64,000 nucleotides of DNA from Pseudoglutamicibacter albus (GTDB lineage: Bacteria > Actinomycetota > Actinomycetes > Actinomycetales > Micrococcaceae): the NCBI RefSeq assembly GCF_031458175.1, contig NZ_JAVDXX010000001.1, positions 744,001 to 808,000 of the forward strand. The letters run 5' to 3'. Positions within the stretch are counted from its first letter, which is position 1, and every line of letters begins with the position of its first letter. Shown one piece after another: positions 27,860 through 37,722 of this stretch. The notes below the pieces were generated by a model that was given only the letters and a program-made list of their open reading frames with translations, searched no databases and was not told where the DNA came from. The translations under genes and the position numbers were made by a program.

Positions 27860-29098
27860 ATGCCTGCCTTTACTCTTGAGGATTTGATGTCCAAAGGCGT
27901 CAAGGGCCGTACGGTTCTTGTACGCTCCGATTTGAACGTTCCACTCGACGATGACCGCAACGTCACCGATGCTGGCCGCGTTAAGGCCTCGATTCCGGTG
28001 ATTTCGCGTCTGAGCAACGCTGGTGCCCGGGTGATTGTGATGGCACACCTGGGTCGGCCGAAAGGGGAGCCTGATCCGGCGCTTTCGATCCGCCCGGCAG
28101 CTGAAAAGCTCGCTGAGCTGAGCGGCTTGAACGTCACGGTCGCTGAAGACGTTGTAGGGGAGTCCGCGCAGTCCTTGGCTCAGGAGCTTGCCGATGGTGA
28201 GGTTCTGGTGATCGAGAACGTTCGCTTTGAAGCTGGCGAGACGTCCAAGGATGACGCCGAGCGTGAGGAACTCGCGAAGCGCTACGCCGCACTTGCCGGC
28301 GAGGACGGCGCGTATGTGGACGATGCGTTCGGTGCGGTGCACCGTAAGCATGCCTCGGTTTTCGATATCGCACGCCTTCTGCCGGCGTACCAGGGGGACC
28401 TGGTTCGTGATGAACTTGAGGTCTTGAAGCGTTTGACGGTTGAGCCTCAGCGCCCCTTCGTTGTAGTTCTGGGTGGGGCGAAGGTCTCTGACAAGCTCGC
28501 TGTGATCGAGCGTTTGCTCACCGTTGCTGACCAGATTCTGGTGGGCGGCGGAATGGTCTTCACGTTCTTGAAGGCTAAAGGCTATGAGATCGGTAGCTCG
28601 CTGGTTGAAGAGGATCAGCTTGAGACGGTCAAGGGTTACCTTGACCGTTCCGGAACCGAAGGGCACGCCGAGATCATCCTTCCAAGCGACATCGTGATGG
28701 CTGATTCCTTCGCTGCTGATGCCGCCCACGAAACCCGCTCGGTTGAAGACCTGACTGGCGGCAGCATCGGGCAGGCCGGCATGGGCTTGGATATTGGCCA
28801 GGTTTCCGCTGGAACCTTCGGAGAGAAGATTGTCACCGCAGCCACGGTGTTTTGGAACGGCCCGATGGGCGTGTTCGAGTTCCCGGCATTCGCTGCGGGT
28901 ACGCGCGCTGTAGCGAGCGCGCTGGAGCGCTCTGAGGCGTTCACGGTCGTGGGTGGCGGCGACTCGGCTGCTGCGGTTCGTAGCCTGGGCCATCACGATG
29001 CTGATTTCGGGCACATCTCAACCGGTGGTGGCGCATCCCTTGAATACCTTGAAGGTAAGGAACTTCCAGGGCTGACTGTTCTGGAGGAGAGCAACTAG
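27860..29098 (+). CDS. pgk: Phosphoglycerate kinase
   Basis: 412 residues, normal length. Transfers phosphate between 1,3-bisphosphoglycerate and ADP in glycolysis. Conserved segments: [10 protein letters not shown] (residues about 22-31, substrate aspartate/asparagine), HLGRPKG (about 62-68), the [13 protein letters not shown] hinge region (about 200-212), and the nucleotide-binding [11 protein letters not shown] and [12 protein letters not shown]. tpiA starts right after its stop codon. No gap gene lies upstream; sodA does instead. Confidence 0.98.
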   Translation: MPAFTLEDLMSKGVKGRTVLVRSDLNVPLDDDRNVTDAGRVKASIPVISRLSNAGARVIVMAHLGRPKGEPDPALSIRPAAEKLAELSGLNVTVAEDVVGESAQSLAQELADGEVLVIENVRFEAGETSKDDAEREELAKRYAALAGEDGAYVDDAFGAVHRKHASVFDIARLLPAYQGDLVRDELEVLKRLTVEPQRPFVVVLGGAKVSDKLAVIERLLTVADQILVGGGMVFTFLKAKGYEIGSSLVEEDQLETVKGYLDRSGTEGHAEIILPSDIVMADSFAADAAHETRSVEDLTGGSIGQAGMGLDIGQVSAGTFGEKIVTAATVFWNGPMGVFEFPAFAAGTRAVASALERSEAFTVVGGGDSAAAVRSLGHHDADFGHISTGGGASLEYLEGKELPGLTVLEESN

Positions 29099-29908
29099 AT
29101 GGCACACATCACCAACGGTGAATTCGCTCGCCGTCCACTGATTGCCGGCAACTGGAAGATGAACATGGATCATCGCCAGGGCATCACGTTGCTTCAAAAA
29201 ACGGTGTGGACGTTGCAGGATGCGAACCATAACTTTGATCGAGTCGAGGTAGCGGTCTTCCCGCCCTTTACTGACCTGCGTAGCGTTCAGACGCTGGTTG
29301 CGGGGGACGATCTCCCGGTGGTCTATGGCGCTCAAGACATCTCCGAGCATGACGAGGGGGCGTACACGGGCGAGATTTCCGGGCAGTTCCTGGACTCCCT
29401 GGGGTGCACCTATACGATCGTGGGCCACTCGGAACGCCGAACACTGCATCAGGAAACCGATGAGGTAGTTTCCGCTAAGACAGCCGCTGCGCTGCGCCAC
29501 GAGATCACGCCTGTGGTGTGCGTAGGTGAACCGCTTGAGGTACGCCAAGCGCAGCAGCACGTTGAGCACACGCTTGAACAGGTCAAAGCCGTGATCAGCT
29601 CGCTGGATGCGCACACGGTCTCGAAGCTCGTGCTCGCTTATGAGCCGGTGTGGGCGATCGGGACCGGCGAGGTCGCTGGACCGGAAGACGCCCAGGAGAT
29701 GGCTCACGCTATCCGGGAGTGTGTCAACCAGATCCACGGCGAGGATGCCGCTAACGGCGTACGTATCCTGTACGGTGGGTCAGTGAAAGCAACTAATGTC
29801 GCGGAGATCATGCAAGAAGCCGATGTTGACGGTGTTCTTGTGGGAGGCGCAAGCCTCGATGCCGTGGAATTTGCTAATATTGCTAGGTTCGAACAGCACT
29901 ACGCATAG
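29099..29908 (+). CDS. tpiA: Triosephosphate isomerase
   Basis: 269 residues, TIM barrel. Interconverts dihydroxyacetone phosphate and glyceraldehyde-3-phosphate. Catalytic lysine in GNWKMN (about residue 18), catalytic histidine in VGHSERR (about 104), catalytic glutamate in [11 protein letters not shown] (about 180), phosphate loop YGGSVKATN (about 223) and [10 protein letters not shown]. The ATG directly follows the pgk stop codon (no spacer), with GGAGGAG inside the pgk 3' end, so the pair is co-transcribed and translationally coupled. Confidence 0.98.
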   Translation: MAHITNGEFARRPLIAGNWKMNMDHRQGITLLQKTVWTLQDANHNFDRVEVAVFPPFTDLRSVQTLVAGDDLPVVYGAQDISEHDEGAYTGEISGQFLDSLGCTYTIVGHSERRTLHQETDEVVSAKTAAALRHEITPVVCVGEPLEVRQAQQHVEHTLEQVKAVISSLDAHTVSKLVLAYEPVWAIGTGEVAGPEDAQEMAHAIRECVNQIHGEDAANGVRILYGGSVKATNVAEIMQEADVDGVLVGGASLDAVEFANIARFEQHYA

Positions 29909-29970
29909 ACGCGGAGTGCGAAGCGAACACTTTGAATCAGTTTTGACGTATTTAGAAGCTCGAGGAGATC

Positions 29971-30234
29971 ATGTCGGGTTTGATCAACGCCTCGCAGGTC
30001 ACCCTGCAGATCCTTGTACTTATTACCAGCATCCTGCTGATTATGACGGTGCTGTTCCATAAGGGCCGTGGCGGCGGCATCTCGGATCTGTTCGGCGGCG
30101 GTATGGCCTCATCGATGCAGTCTTCCGGTAGCGCTGAGCGAACGCTGAACAAGATCACCGTTACGATCTCGATCGTGTGGGCTGTGTGCATCGTTCTGCT
30201 TGCTCTCCTGATGCGGCTGAACGTCGAGGCCTAG
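29971..30234 (+). CDS. secG: Preprotein translocase subunit SecG
   Basis: 87 residues. Two membrane helices (about residues 7-28 and 63-82) flank the conserved cytosolic stretch GRGGGISDLFGGGMASSMQSSGSAE, here cited only in part, which is diagnostic for SecG. It stabilises SecYEG and aids SecA cycling. GAGGAG lies 7-8 nt before the ATG. The pgk-tpiA-secG order is the standard actinobacterial arrangement; a strong hairpin follows. Confidence 0.95.
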   Translation: MSGLINASQVTLQILVLITSILLIMTVLFHKGRGGGISDLFGGGMASSMQSSGSAERTLNKITVTISIVWAVCIVLLALLMRLNVEA

Positions 30235-30252
30235 ACAGCCTGAGCAACATAG

Positions 30253-30289
30253 ACGTTGGAGGCGGACCATTTCGGTCCGCCTCCAACGT
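30253..30289. terminator. Bidirectional terminator secG / pgi
   Basis: A perfect 16-bp stem (left arm ACGTTGGAGGCGGACC) around a 5-nt ATTTC loop, followed by GTTTAAG. It lies 18 nt after secG and faces the converging pgi gene. Confidence 0.85.
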
Positions 30290-30308
30290 GTTTAAGCCCG
30301 CCGCGGCA

Positions 30309-30413
30309 GGCTCACTTGGATATCGAGGTTGCTTGGGTACTGAGGCTCGCTTGGGCTTCTAGATGTGATTCAGTGTTCAGGAGCGCTTGAGTATCTCGGT
30401 GAGCTTGTCAACG
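30309..30413. repeat. Imperfect 17-18 bp repeats at the pgi 3' end
   Basis: Units built around CTTGG-TA-GAGG recur at about 30309-30328, 30329-30345, 30346-30362 and, inside the last codons of pgi, about 30391-30413. GCTTGGG is exact in two of them. The array begins in the coding end of pgi and continues past its stop codon toward the secG terminator. Confidence 0.6.
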
Positions 30414-32014
30414 ATGTACGGTAATCCCACCGCTGGGTCGTCGGCTTTGATCATGAGGACGGGACGTCCGCGCCCGGCGAGCACGCGTGCGTCTCCGGTG
30501 GCTTGTGCTGCAAGCTGTTCACCGCCGGTATGGTCCAGGCCAGGGATGTCGATGTCGTTGACGGTTCCGGCGAGGATGTGTATGAAGATACCTTCCGCTG
30601 GACCGCCCTTGTGGGCTTGTCCGGTCGAGTGCAGGAAACGGGGCCCCCAACCGAATGCGGTTGGACGTTTGAAGATCTCTAAGAGGGCCGTCTGCAAGGT
30701 AGCGGCGATCTCACGGTGCTTGTTGCGGTCAGCGAACACGTTGACCGCAACATAGCTACGCGATGTGGAGGCGGCACCGAGTTCCTCGATAGCCGAGGAA
30801 AGGTCGGTGATGTTCGCGTTGTTCGCCCAATCGCCGTATGCGGCGATACAGACCGGACCGTCGGCGATGTTCGGGGGAGTCTGAGCGTTGCCGGGTTCGC
30901 CCGCTAGGAGGCTGCGAGCTGCCACCTTGGACGTCTCGACATCCGGCTGGTCGAATGGGTTGACGCCGATCAGACGGCACGCCACCGCGACCGCGTACTC
31001 CCACACCATGAATTGTGCAGCGATCGAACCCGTAACGGTGATGCCTGGGCCCGCGGGCGTGTGGGCGCCATCGTTGGTGCCTTGCAGGTAGACGTGCAGA
31101 ACATCCTCTGCCTCATCTGGTAGCGCATCCTCGGCTGATGAGGCCAACTGTACGGTGGGCACAAGCCCCAAGCCCTGTTTGCCAGTGGATTCGGCTACGA
31201 GCTGTTCGATCCATGCGCTGAATCCTGGCAGGTGGGTGGTGTCATCATGGATCACAAGCTTATTTCGCTGTGGATGCTGGCCAGCCAAAGCGGCGCCCAA
31301 GATGAGTGCGGGGTTCTCGCGATGATCCCGGATGCATTCGGCTTGCGCCGCCATTGCCTCATCGAGTAGGCGCTCAACATCGACGCCGGCGAGACCGGTT
31401 GGCACGAGCCCGAAAGCAGCCAGAGCAGAGAAACGACCACCAACCGTTGGGTCTGCGGTGAACATCGTGAGCCTGTGCTGATGCGCTAGTTGCTCAAGCG
31501 GGGAGTCAGGGTCAGTAATGACCAGAACGTGCTCAGTGAGCCTCAAACCAGCCCGCTGGACGGCCTCGCTGAAAACCCGGAAAGCAACGTCCATCTCAAG
31601 GGTGCTTCCGGATTTAGAGGCCACGATCATCAGCGTCGAATCAAGGTGTGTCAGTGTTGCGGCGAGCATCCCAGGATCGGTTGAATCGATCACGCTGAGC
31701 TCGACACCTGCTGCGCGAGACACAACCTCTGAAGCCAGCGTGGAACCACCCGTGCCCGCCAGGATGATCCGTTTGATGCCGCGTTCTTTCAGCTCATCCC
31801 GCAACTCGATGATTGGGTCAATGAGCGGGCCAGACGCAGGAAAAGGGTTCGCCCAGCCAAGCCGATGCACAGCCTCGAGTGCGGCTTTCTTGCCCCACAG
31901 GGAAGAGTCCTTAGCCGCAAGGCGGGAAGCCACACGGTCCTTGACCAGCTGAGGCACTAAAGCGTTGACCGCCTCCTCGGTTTCGAGGTGGGCGGTTGTC
32001 GAAAGCATCGTCAT
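30377..32014 (-). CDS. pgi: Glucose-6-phosphate isomerase
   Basis: 545 residues. Interconverts glucose-6-phosphate and fructose-6-phosphate. Two SIS-type lobes are visible: IILAGTGGSTLASEV (about 80-94) and VASKSGSTLEMDVAF (about 130-144); GGRFSALAAFGLVP and, near the C-terminus, LHSTGQAHKGGP, which includes the general base region. The pattern is that of the actinobacterial form usually found next to tal. ATG start 2 nt after the tal stop. Genes zwf, opcA and pgl, which often sit beyond pgi in this cluster, are not found; the gene ends at secG instead. Confidence 0.93.
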   Translation of the reverse strand: MTMLSTTAHLETEEAVNALVPQLVKDRVASRLAAKDSSLWGKKAALEAVHRLGWANPFPASGPLIDPIIELRDELKERGIKRIILAGTGGSTLASEVVSRAAGVELSVIDSTDPGMLAATLTHLDSTLMIVASKSGSTLEMDVAFRVFSEAVQRAGLRLTEHVLVITDPDSPLEQLAHQHRLTMFTADPTVGGRFSALAAFGLVPTGLAGVDVERLLDEAMAAQAECIRDHRENPALILGAALAGQHPQRNKLVIHDDTTHLPGFSAWIEQLVAESTGKQGLGLVPTVQLASSAEDALPDEAEDVLHVYLQGTNDGAHTPAGPGITVTGSIAAQFMVWEYAVAVACRLIGVNPFDQPDVETSKVAARSLLAGEPGNAQTPPNIADGPVCIAAYGDWANNANITDLSSAIEELGAASTSRSYVAVNVFADRNKHREIAATLQTALLEIFKRPTAFGWGPRFLHSTGQAHKGGPAEGIFIHILAGTVNDIDIPGLDHTGGEQLAAQATGDARVLAGRGRPVLMIKADDPAVGLPYIVDKLTEILKRS

Positions 32015-32016
32015 CT

Positions 32017-33132
32017 CTAGCGTTCCGATGCAGCCTGAAGTTCAGCCTCGAGCCGCGTCAGCAGGTCCTTCCATGCTGCAACAAACTTCTGGACGCCTTC
32101 GGTCTCCAGCTTTGCGATGACCTCGTTGTAGTCGATTCCGAGTTCACTGAGCTCATCGAGGATCACGTCTTGCTCACGGTAGGTTCCGCTGACCGTGTCC
32201 TTACCGTCACCACCGTGATCAGCTACCGCGTTGAGTGTGGCTTCAGGCAACGTCGTGACAGTCTGTGCGGCAACGAGCTCATCCACGTAGAGCGTGTCCG
32301 CGTAGTCGGGGTTCTTGACCCCGGTCGAAGCCCACAGGGGACGCTGCGGATGTGCGCCTTGAGCCGCGAGCGTCTTCCACCGCTGGGTGAGCGATACTTC
32401 ACGGAAAATCTCGTAGGCTAAACGCGCGTTGGCCAGCCCTGCTTTACCTCGCAACGCGAGGGCCTCAGGGGAACCGATCGCATCCAGGCGCGCATCGACC
32501 TCGGTATCCAGACGGGAAATGAAGAAAGACGCAACGGAATGGATGCTGGCAAGGTCCAGCCCGGTGTCCCGGGCCTTCTCAAGGCCACGCAAGAAAGCGG
32601 AGAGGACCTCGCGATAACGCTGCAGACCAAAAATCAAGGTCACATTGACGCTGATACCGCGGGCAAGGCACTCGGTGATGGCAGGCAGGCCCTCATCCGT
32701 GGCCGGGATTTTGATCATGACGTTGGGGCGGTCCAGGGACTCCCACAGCGCTACTGCCTGATCGATTGTTGCCTGCGTATCGAAAGCGTGGCGTGGATCC
32801 ACCTCGATCGAGACACGACCATCCACGCCGTCCGTCGCATCATAGATGGGCCGCAACAAGTCAGCGGCCTGAGCGACGTCCTTCGAAGTGATCGCAACCA
32901 CTGCATCGTCGACTGAGGCGTTCTGAGCGGCCTGCTCAGCGATGTCAGCGGCATAGCTTTCCGAATCAGCGAGCGCGGAGGCGAAAATCGCAGGATTAGT
33001 GGTCACACCGGTGACGTTCACCTCACGCACCATAGACTCCAGAGAGCCGCTCGTGATGCGGTGACGAGACAAATCATCAAGCCAGATGGAAACACCGGCA
33101 TCGGAAAGGGCCTGCGTATGAACGTTAGACAT
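32017..33132 (-). CDS. tal: Transaldolase
   Basis: 371 residues from ATG at 33132 ([11 protein letters not shown]), preceded by AGGAG; a longer frame extends upstream to 33390 but that is antisense-like sequence overlapping tkt. Moves a dihydroxyacetone unit between sugar phosphates in the non-oxidative pentose phosphate pathway. Schiff-base lysine in [12 protein letters not shown] (about residue 143), [10 protein letters not shown] at 42-51, and [15 protein letters not shown] near 205. Lies between tkt and pgi, all minus strand. Confidence 0.96.
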   Translation of the reverse strand: MSNVHTQALSDAGVSIWLDDLSRHRITSGSLESMVREVNVTGVTTNPAIFASALADSESYAADIAEQAAQNASVDDAVVAITSKDVAQAADLLRPIYDATDGVDGRVSIEVDPRHAFDTQATIDQAVALWESLDRPNVMIKIPATDEGLPAITECLARGISVNVTLIFGLQRYREVLSAFLRGLEKARDTGLDLASIHSVASFFISRLDTEVDARLDAIGSPEALALRGKAGLANARLAYEIFREVSLTQRWKTLAAQGAHPQRPLWASTGVKNPDYADTLYVDELVAAQTVTTLPEATLNAVADHGGDGKDTVSGTYREQDVILDELSELGIDYNEVIAKLETEGVQKFVAAWKDLLTRLEAELQAASER

Positions 33133-33181
33133 GAACGGGGACAACTCCTGAATCAAGAACAGTTCAAGTGTAAAAACAGCG

Positions 33182-33245
33182 GTGAGCGCCCGAGAAACAC
33201 GCGTGCCTATCGGGAGTGCTTGCGGCTCGCGGGGCGGGCGCTCAC
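33182..33245. repeat. Long-range inverted repeat between tkt and tal
   Basis: GTGAGCGCCCG (33182-33192) and CGGGCGCTCAC (33235-33245) are perfectly complementary over 11 bp, separated by 42 nt of GC-rich sequence. It sits in the 127-nt gap and could form a terminator or RNA-processing structure in the tkt-tal transcript. Confidence 0.5.
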
Positions 33246-33259
33246 GCGTTATTCCATCG

Positions 33260-35362
33260 TTAGCGGGCAGCCAGAGCTTCTGCAGCCTCGACAACAGCCT
33301 CAGCGGTGATACCGAACTTACGGTACAGCGTGTCACCGTCCGCGGAGGCACCGAAGTGATCCAAGCCAACGATGCGGCCGTTGCTACCAACCCATTCGTA
33401 CCAGCTCATCGGGTGCGCCGCCTCCACAGCTACGCGTGCAGTGACCTCAGGTGGCAGGACCTTTTCGCGGTACTCGGCATCCTGGGTGCGGAGCCATTCG
33501 ATGCACGGCATCGAAACCACGCGGGCGGCGATGCCGCGTTCGGCCAGTGTCTTCTGAGCCTCCACAGCGAGGCCAACCTCGGAGCCTGTTCCGATCAGGA
33601 TGACATCCGGGGTGACGTCCTCGCCGTCGCGGGTCGCTTCACGCAGGATGTATGCGCCGCGTTCAGCGTTCTCAGCTGCGGCGAAACCGTCTTCTTCACG
33701 CGGCAGGGTCTCTACACCTTGACGGGTCAAGACGATCGCGGTCGGGTGATCGGTGGTCTCAAGCATCTTCTTCCACGCGACCGCGACCTCGTTGGCGTCC
33801 GCTGGGCGGATCACATCAAGGTTCGGGATCGCGCGCAAGGAAGCGAGCTGCTCGACCGGCTGGTGGGTCGGGCCGTCCTCGCCCAAACCGATCGAATCGT
33901 GCGTCCACACGTAGATCGAGGGGATGCCCATCAGCGCGGACAAACGCACTGCAGGGCGCATGTAATCGGAGAAGATCAGGAACGTGCCTGAGTAGGCCCT
34001 GGTCGGGGAGGAGGTCACGATGCCGTTGACGATCGCGCCTGCCGCATGCTCGCGGATACCGAAGTGCAGGTTGCGCCCGCCTGGGCACGCCTCATAAGTG
34101 TCGGTAGCCCACGTGGAAGGGTTGAAAGACTTGGCGCCGTTGATGAACGTGTTGTTCGAACCTGCAAGGTCCGCTGAGCCGCCCCACAGCTCGGGAAGCA
34201 CAGGGGCCAGTGCGTTGATGACCTTGCCGGAGGCGGCGCGGGTAGCGATCGTCTCACCGGCTTCAAAGTGAGGCAGGGCTTCAGTCCAGCCCTCAGGCAG
34301 CTCGCCTTTTTCTAAGCGGTCATACAGCGCTACAGTGTCATCCTCGGAGCGGGCGCGCCATGCCTCCATCGCGGCGTCCCATTTCTTACGCAACTGTTCA
34401 CCGCGTTCTTGTGCCTTACGCGTGTAGGTAAGCACCGCATCGTCAACAACAAAGCTGCGCTCAGGGTCAAAACCTACCGCCTTCTTCAAACCAGCGACCT
34501 CGTCTCCTCCGAGCTTGGCGCCGTGGATACCGCCGGTGTTCTGCTTGGTAGGGGAAGGCCAACCGATTACGGTGCGCAAAGCGATCAACGAAGGCCGGTC
34601 GGTTTCTGCCTTAGCGGCCTCGATCGCCTCGTTCAGTGCCTTCATGTCCTCGACGTAGTCGCCAGTGCGCAACCAGTCGACGCGCTGGGTATGCCAGCCG
34701 TAAGCGCGGTAGCGGGCCTCGACGTCCTCAGTGAAAGCGACGTTCGTGTCGTCCTCGATAGAGATCTCGTTGTCATCCCAAATCACCACGAGCTGACCCA
34801 GTTGCTGGTGACCAGCCAGGGAAGACGCCTCGGATGTAACGCCTTCCTGCAGATCGCCATCGGATGCGATCACATAGATCCGGTGGTCAAACGGCGACTC
34901 ACCAGCAGGGGCATCTTTATCGAATAGACGACGCATGCGGCGCTGAGCGTAAGCGAAACCAACAGCCGAAGCCAAGCCCTGGCCCAGTGGGCCCGTGGTG
35001 AATTCAACGCCTGCAGTGTGGCCGTACTCTGGGTGGCCCGGGGTCAAAGCATCCCAAGTGCGAAGAGCCTTCATGTCATCAAGGCTCAGACCGTAGCCGG
35101 TCATGAACAGCTGAGTATAGAGGGTCAGCGAAGTATGGCCAGGGGAGAGGATGAAACGGTCGCGGCCCGCCCACTGAGGGTCCTGAGGGTTGTGGCGAAT
35201 ATGCTTCTGGAAAAGCAGGTGGGCTACGGGTGCGAGCGAGATGGCGGTGCCTGGGTGACCATTGCCCACCTTCTCAACCGCATCAGCGGCCAAAACTCGT
35301 GCGGTATCTACCGCGGCGGCATCTTCTTGTGTCCAGGTGAAGGTCTGGCTCGCCGAAGGCAT
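33260..35362 (-). CDS. tkt: Transketolase
   Basis: 700 residues from ATG at 35362 ([12 protein letters not shown]), chosen because AAAGGACC lies 4-8 nt upstream; the frame is open to 35401. Thiamine-diphosphate enzyme transferring two-carbon units in the pentose phosphate pathway. The cofactor motif [14 protein letters not shown]...DDN (about 160-190) is complete; VGNGHPGTA with the catalytic histidine is near residue 30, and the pyrimidine domain and the [16 protein letters not shown] loop are intact. It begins the tkt-tal-pgi unit and diverges from ctaB. Confidence 0.98.
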   Translation of the reverse strand: MPSASQTFTWTQEDAAAVDTARVLAADAVEKVGNGHPGTAISLAPVAHLLFQKHIRHNPQDPQWAGRDRFILSPGHTSLTLYTQLFMTGYGLSLDDMKALRTWDALTPGHPEYGHTAGVEFTTGPLGQGLASAVGFAYAQRRMRRLFDKDAPAGESPFDHRIYVIASDGDLQEGVTSEASSLAGHQQLGQLVVIWDDNEISIEDDTNVAFTEDVEARYRAYGWHTQRVDWLRTGDYVEDMKALNEAIEAAKAETDRPSLIALRTVIGWPSPTKQNTGGIHGAKLGGDEVAGLKKAVGFDPERSFVVDDAVLTYTRKAQERGEQLRKKWDAAMEAWRARSEDDTVALYDRLEKGELPEGWTEALPHFEAGETIATRAASGKVINALAPVLPELWGGSADLAGSNNTFINGAKSFNPSTWATDTYEACPGGRNLHFGIREHAAGAIVNGIVTSSPTRAYSGTFLIFSDYMRPAVRLSALMGIPSIYVWTHDSIGLGEDGPTHQPVEQLASLRAIPNLDVIRPADANEVAVAWKKMLETTDHPTAIVLTRQGVETLPREEDGFAAAENAERGAYILREATRDGEDVTPDVILIGTGSEVGLAVEAQKTLAERGIAARVVSMPCIEWLRTQDAEYREKVLPPEVTARVAVEAAHPMSWYEWVGSNGRIVGLDHFGASADGDTLYRKFGITAEAVVEAAEALAAR

Positions 35363-35432
35363 TAATGGTCCTTTCGAACTACTCGCTAACAGAACGGTCA
35401 CTTAACGCTGATGATCGGTGACGTATCGAGGC

Positions 35433-35446
35433 TGTATCTAAGCCTA
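35433..35446 (-). promoter_or_regulatory. tkt promoter with TAGGCTTAGAT motif
   Basis: On the minus strand TAGGCTTAGATACA; TAGGCT (35446-35441) would be the -10, about 75 nt before the tkt ATG. The shared string with the pgk promoter suggests a common promoter class or factor. Confidence 0.4.
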
Positions 35447-35481
35447 CCCGCAGATGTCAGGGAATCGAGCGCATAGGGCGG

Positions 35482-35487
35482 TAGAAT
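35482..35487 (+). promoter_or_regulatory. Putative -10 element of ctaB
   Basis: TAGAAT in the tkt-ctaB divergent gap, about 90 nt before the ctaB ATG. No convincing -35 is visible. Confidence 0.35.
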
Positions 35488-35578
35488 AGGTGGAAGAATG
35501 CAGGAATCCTCTCTTCCTGTGCCCCGCATCACTGCGCCCCGCGGTTTGGCGCGACCCAACGTCATGAGGTAACAGTCA

Positions 35579-36565
35579 ATGTCCACCTTGAGCCATCAGG
35601 AAACGTCTACTCCCGCCGTGCCGCGCCATCAGCGCCAGCCCGGCGAGACACATGGCGTCTTCCTCTCGCGCAAGGCTAAAGCGTACTTGGCTCTGACCAA
35701 GCCGCGCGTGATCGAGCTGTTGCTTGTGACCACGTTGCCGACCATGATCTTCGCTCAACGCGGCTGGCCGGACCTGGTTGCGATGCTGGCAACCAACATC
35801 GGTGGGGCGATGGCTGCCGGTAGCGCTGGCGTGTTCAACTGCTATTTTGACCGGGACATGGACAAGGTCATGAACCGGACCAAGAACAGGCCGCTGGTGA
35901 CCGGGGAAATCACGCCGAACGCCGCGCTCGTGTTCGGGTGGATCCTAGGTGTCGCCTCGATCGCGGTGTTGTGGGCTGGAACCAACCTTCTGACTGCCGC
36001 GTTGGGTCTTGCTGCGATCCTCTTCTATGTGGTCCTCTATACGCTGATTCTTAAGCGCAAGACCATACAAAACATCGTGTGGGGCGGCATCGCAGGTTGC
36101 ATGCCTGTTCTGATTGCCTGGGCTGCTGTGAAGAACACGATCGAGTGGCCAGCCATCGTCTTGTTCCTCATCATCTTCTTGTGGACCCCGCCGCACTACT
36201 GGCCGCTGTCCATGAAGTATTCGGAGGACTACGAACGCGCCGACGTTCCGATGCTGGGTGCTGTTGCCCAGGGCCGCACGGTGTCCGCTCAGGTTGTTGT
36301 GTACGCGTGGGCTACGGTCGCGTGCTCGCTGTTGCTGATCCCGATGGGGGACGCCGGCATCGTGTACACAGTGGTTGCGCTGGCCTCGGGTGGATGGTTC
36401 ATTTGGGAATCCCATATTCTGCACCGTGAAGCGGCGCAGGATCACAGCGCGAAGAGCCTCAACCGGAAGGCGATGCGCGTGTTCCACCTCTCGATCATGT
36501 ACCTCACGCTTCTGTTCATTGGCCTGGCGATCGACCCGTTCGTTGGTTCGCCGCTTCTGGGCTAA
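35579..36565 (+). CDS. ctaB: Protohaem IX farnesyltransferase (haem O synthase)
   Basis: 328 residues, UbiA-type polytopic prenyltransferase with about nine membrane segments. Adds a farnesyl group to haem b to give haem O, precursor of haem A for cytochrome aa3. The first aspartate-rich motif reads [20 protein letters not shown] (about residues 81-100) and the second loop includes [13 protein letters not shown]. The N-terminal 35 residues are hydrophilic and not conserved. AGGTAAC precedes the ATG. It faces ctaA across a terminator, so the two haem A enzymes are convergent neighbours. Confidence 0.96.
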   Translation: MSTLSHQETSTPAVPRHQRQPGETHGVFLSRKAKAYLALTKPRVIELLLVTTLPTMIFAQRGWPDLVAMLATNIGGAMAAGSAGVFNCYFDRDMDKVMNRTKNRPLVTGEITPNAALVFGWILGVASIAVLWAGTNLLTAALGLAAILFYVVLYTLILKRKTIQNIVWGGIAGCMPVLIAWAAVKNTIEWPAIVLFLIIFLWTPPHYWPLSMKYSEDYERADVPMLGAVAQGRTVSAQVVVYAWATVACSLLLIPMGDAGIVYTVVALASGGWFIWESHILHREAAQDHSAKSLNRKAMRVFHLSIMYLTLLFIGLAIDPFVGSPLLG

Positions 36566-36584
36566 AACGTATTTACTTACCGAC

Positions 36585-36621
36585 AGAGCCGCGCTTCACT
36601 CGCTGAGTGAAGCGCGGCTCT
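36585..36621. terminator. Bidirectional terminator ctaB / ctaA
   Basis: A perfect 17-bp stem (left arm AGAGCCGCGCTTCACTC) with a 3-nt GCT loop, followed by CTCGTTTGG on the plus strand. Lies between converging genes. Confidence 0.85.
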
Positions 36622-36672
36622 CTCGTTTGGTTGGGTTTCGCGTGGCTGGTGTTGCCGTGCGTCTGGTGCTGG

Positions 36673-37635
36673 CTAGTTGACGGTACGGTCCCACACGTTG
36701 GTCACCGCGGAGAGCAGTAGTGCCGAGCCGAGCATATGTGCCAGAACCAGGCCGATCGGAAGGCCTGAGAAGTGCTGCCAATAGCCGATGCCTGCCTGGA
36801 TGAGGATCACGCCGATCGCCATGAGGTAGGCGTTCTTGAGGCTCGCGATGTTGCGGCGCATCACAATGACAAGGCCAACGATGATCAGCAACGTCATCGC
36901 GTAGACGGGGATGGTGTGCATCCGAGTCACGATGAGGGCGTTGAACGTGTGTCGTGGCGCGCTTTCGTCACCTGCGTGCGGGCCGGTGCCGGTCACGGTA
37001 GTTCCCATCACGATGATCCAAGCGGCCAGAGCCCATGCAGTCGCTGCGATCACACGCAGCGGGCCAAACACTGGCTGCGGAGTGAACGGCACGTTTTCCT
37101 TGAGGGCTACAGAGCTTTCGACGCCTGGGTTGCGGTAGGCGCGGCCGGTGCGGTTGACGAGCAGAACCGCGAGAGCCACGCACGCGGCGGATGCAAGGAA
37201 GTGCAGTGAGACGACCCAGGGGTTGAGCTTGGTGAGAACCGTCATGCCGCCGATCACAGCCTGTGCCGGGATGATGCCTAGAAGCGCCCAGGACAGCACG
37301 AAGATGTTCTTGTGAGCCTTGCGGGAACGCCACGCGGCAACGATCATCGCGACTGCGATCGCCGCAAGCACGAAGGTCAGGGTGCGGTTACCGAATTCGA
37401 TGAGACCGTGGATACCCATTTCCGGGGTAGGGGTCATGGTTTCAGGCGTGCACTTGGGCCACTCTGAACAACCGAGGCCGGATTTGGTCAACCGGACGGC
37501 ACCACCGGTCACGATGATCCCGATCTGTGAGATCAGGGAAGCGATTGCTAGACCGTGAGCGGTTTTCGTCACCGGCTGGTAGCCGCTGGCTTGTGAGCCA
37601 GTCGGCTGGGTTGGCGACGAGGTGGTCGCTGTCAT
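36673..37635 (-). CDS. ctaA: Haem A synthase
   Basis: 320 residues, eight predicted membrane helices. Oxidises the C8 methyl of haem O to a formyl group. Haem-ligand histidines are expected in GIHGLIEFGNR (about residue 94), SLHFLASAACV, RMHTIPVYA and LAHMLGSALLL. A cysteine pair in GCSEWPKC (about residues 55-62) matches the extracytoplasmic disulfide of the Bacillus enzyme. ATG start with AAAGGAACC upstream. On the same strand as, and 87 nt downstream of, the ABC permease gene. Confidence 0.95.
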   Translation of the reverse strand: MTATTSSPTQPTGSQASGYQPVTKTAHGLAIASLISQIGIIVTGGAVRLTKSGLGCSEWPKCTPETMTPTPEMGIHGLIEFGNRTLTFVLAAIAVAMIVAAWRSRKAHKNIFVLSWALLGIIPAQAVIGGMTVLTKLNPWVVSLHFLASAACVALAVLLVNRTGRAYRNPGVESSVALKENVPFTPQPVFGPLRVIAATAWALAAWIIVMGTTVTGTGPHAGDESAPRHTFNALIVTRMHTIPVYAMTLLIIVGLVIVMRRNIASLKNAYLMAIGVILIQAGIGYWQHFSGLPIGLVLAHMLGSALLLSAVTNVWDRTVN

Positions 37636-37722
37636 GACGGTTCCTTTCTGGGGCTCGGTGTGAGGTTCGGTTGTGGGCTCGAATGGGGCAGGCTCATCAT
37701 CGAGAAGCGCAATGCCGCACCG

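Noticed and set aside
27839-29014. 391-residue open frame antisense to pgk
   Set aside because: Shadow of pgk codon bias; no family features and no start signal.
33133-33390. N-terminal extension of transaldolase
   Set aside because: The extra 86 codons overlap tkt, are not conserved and precede a well-placed AGGAG and ATG at 33132.
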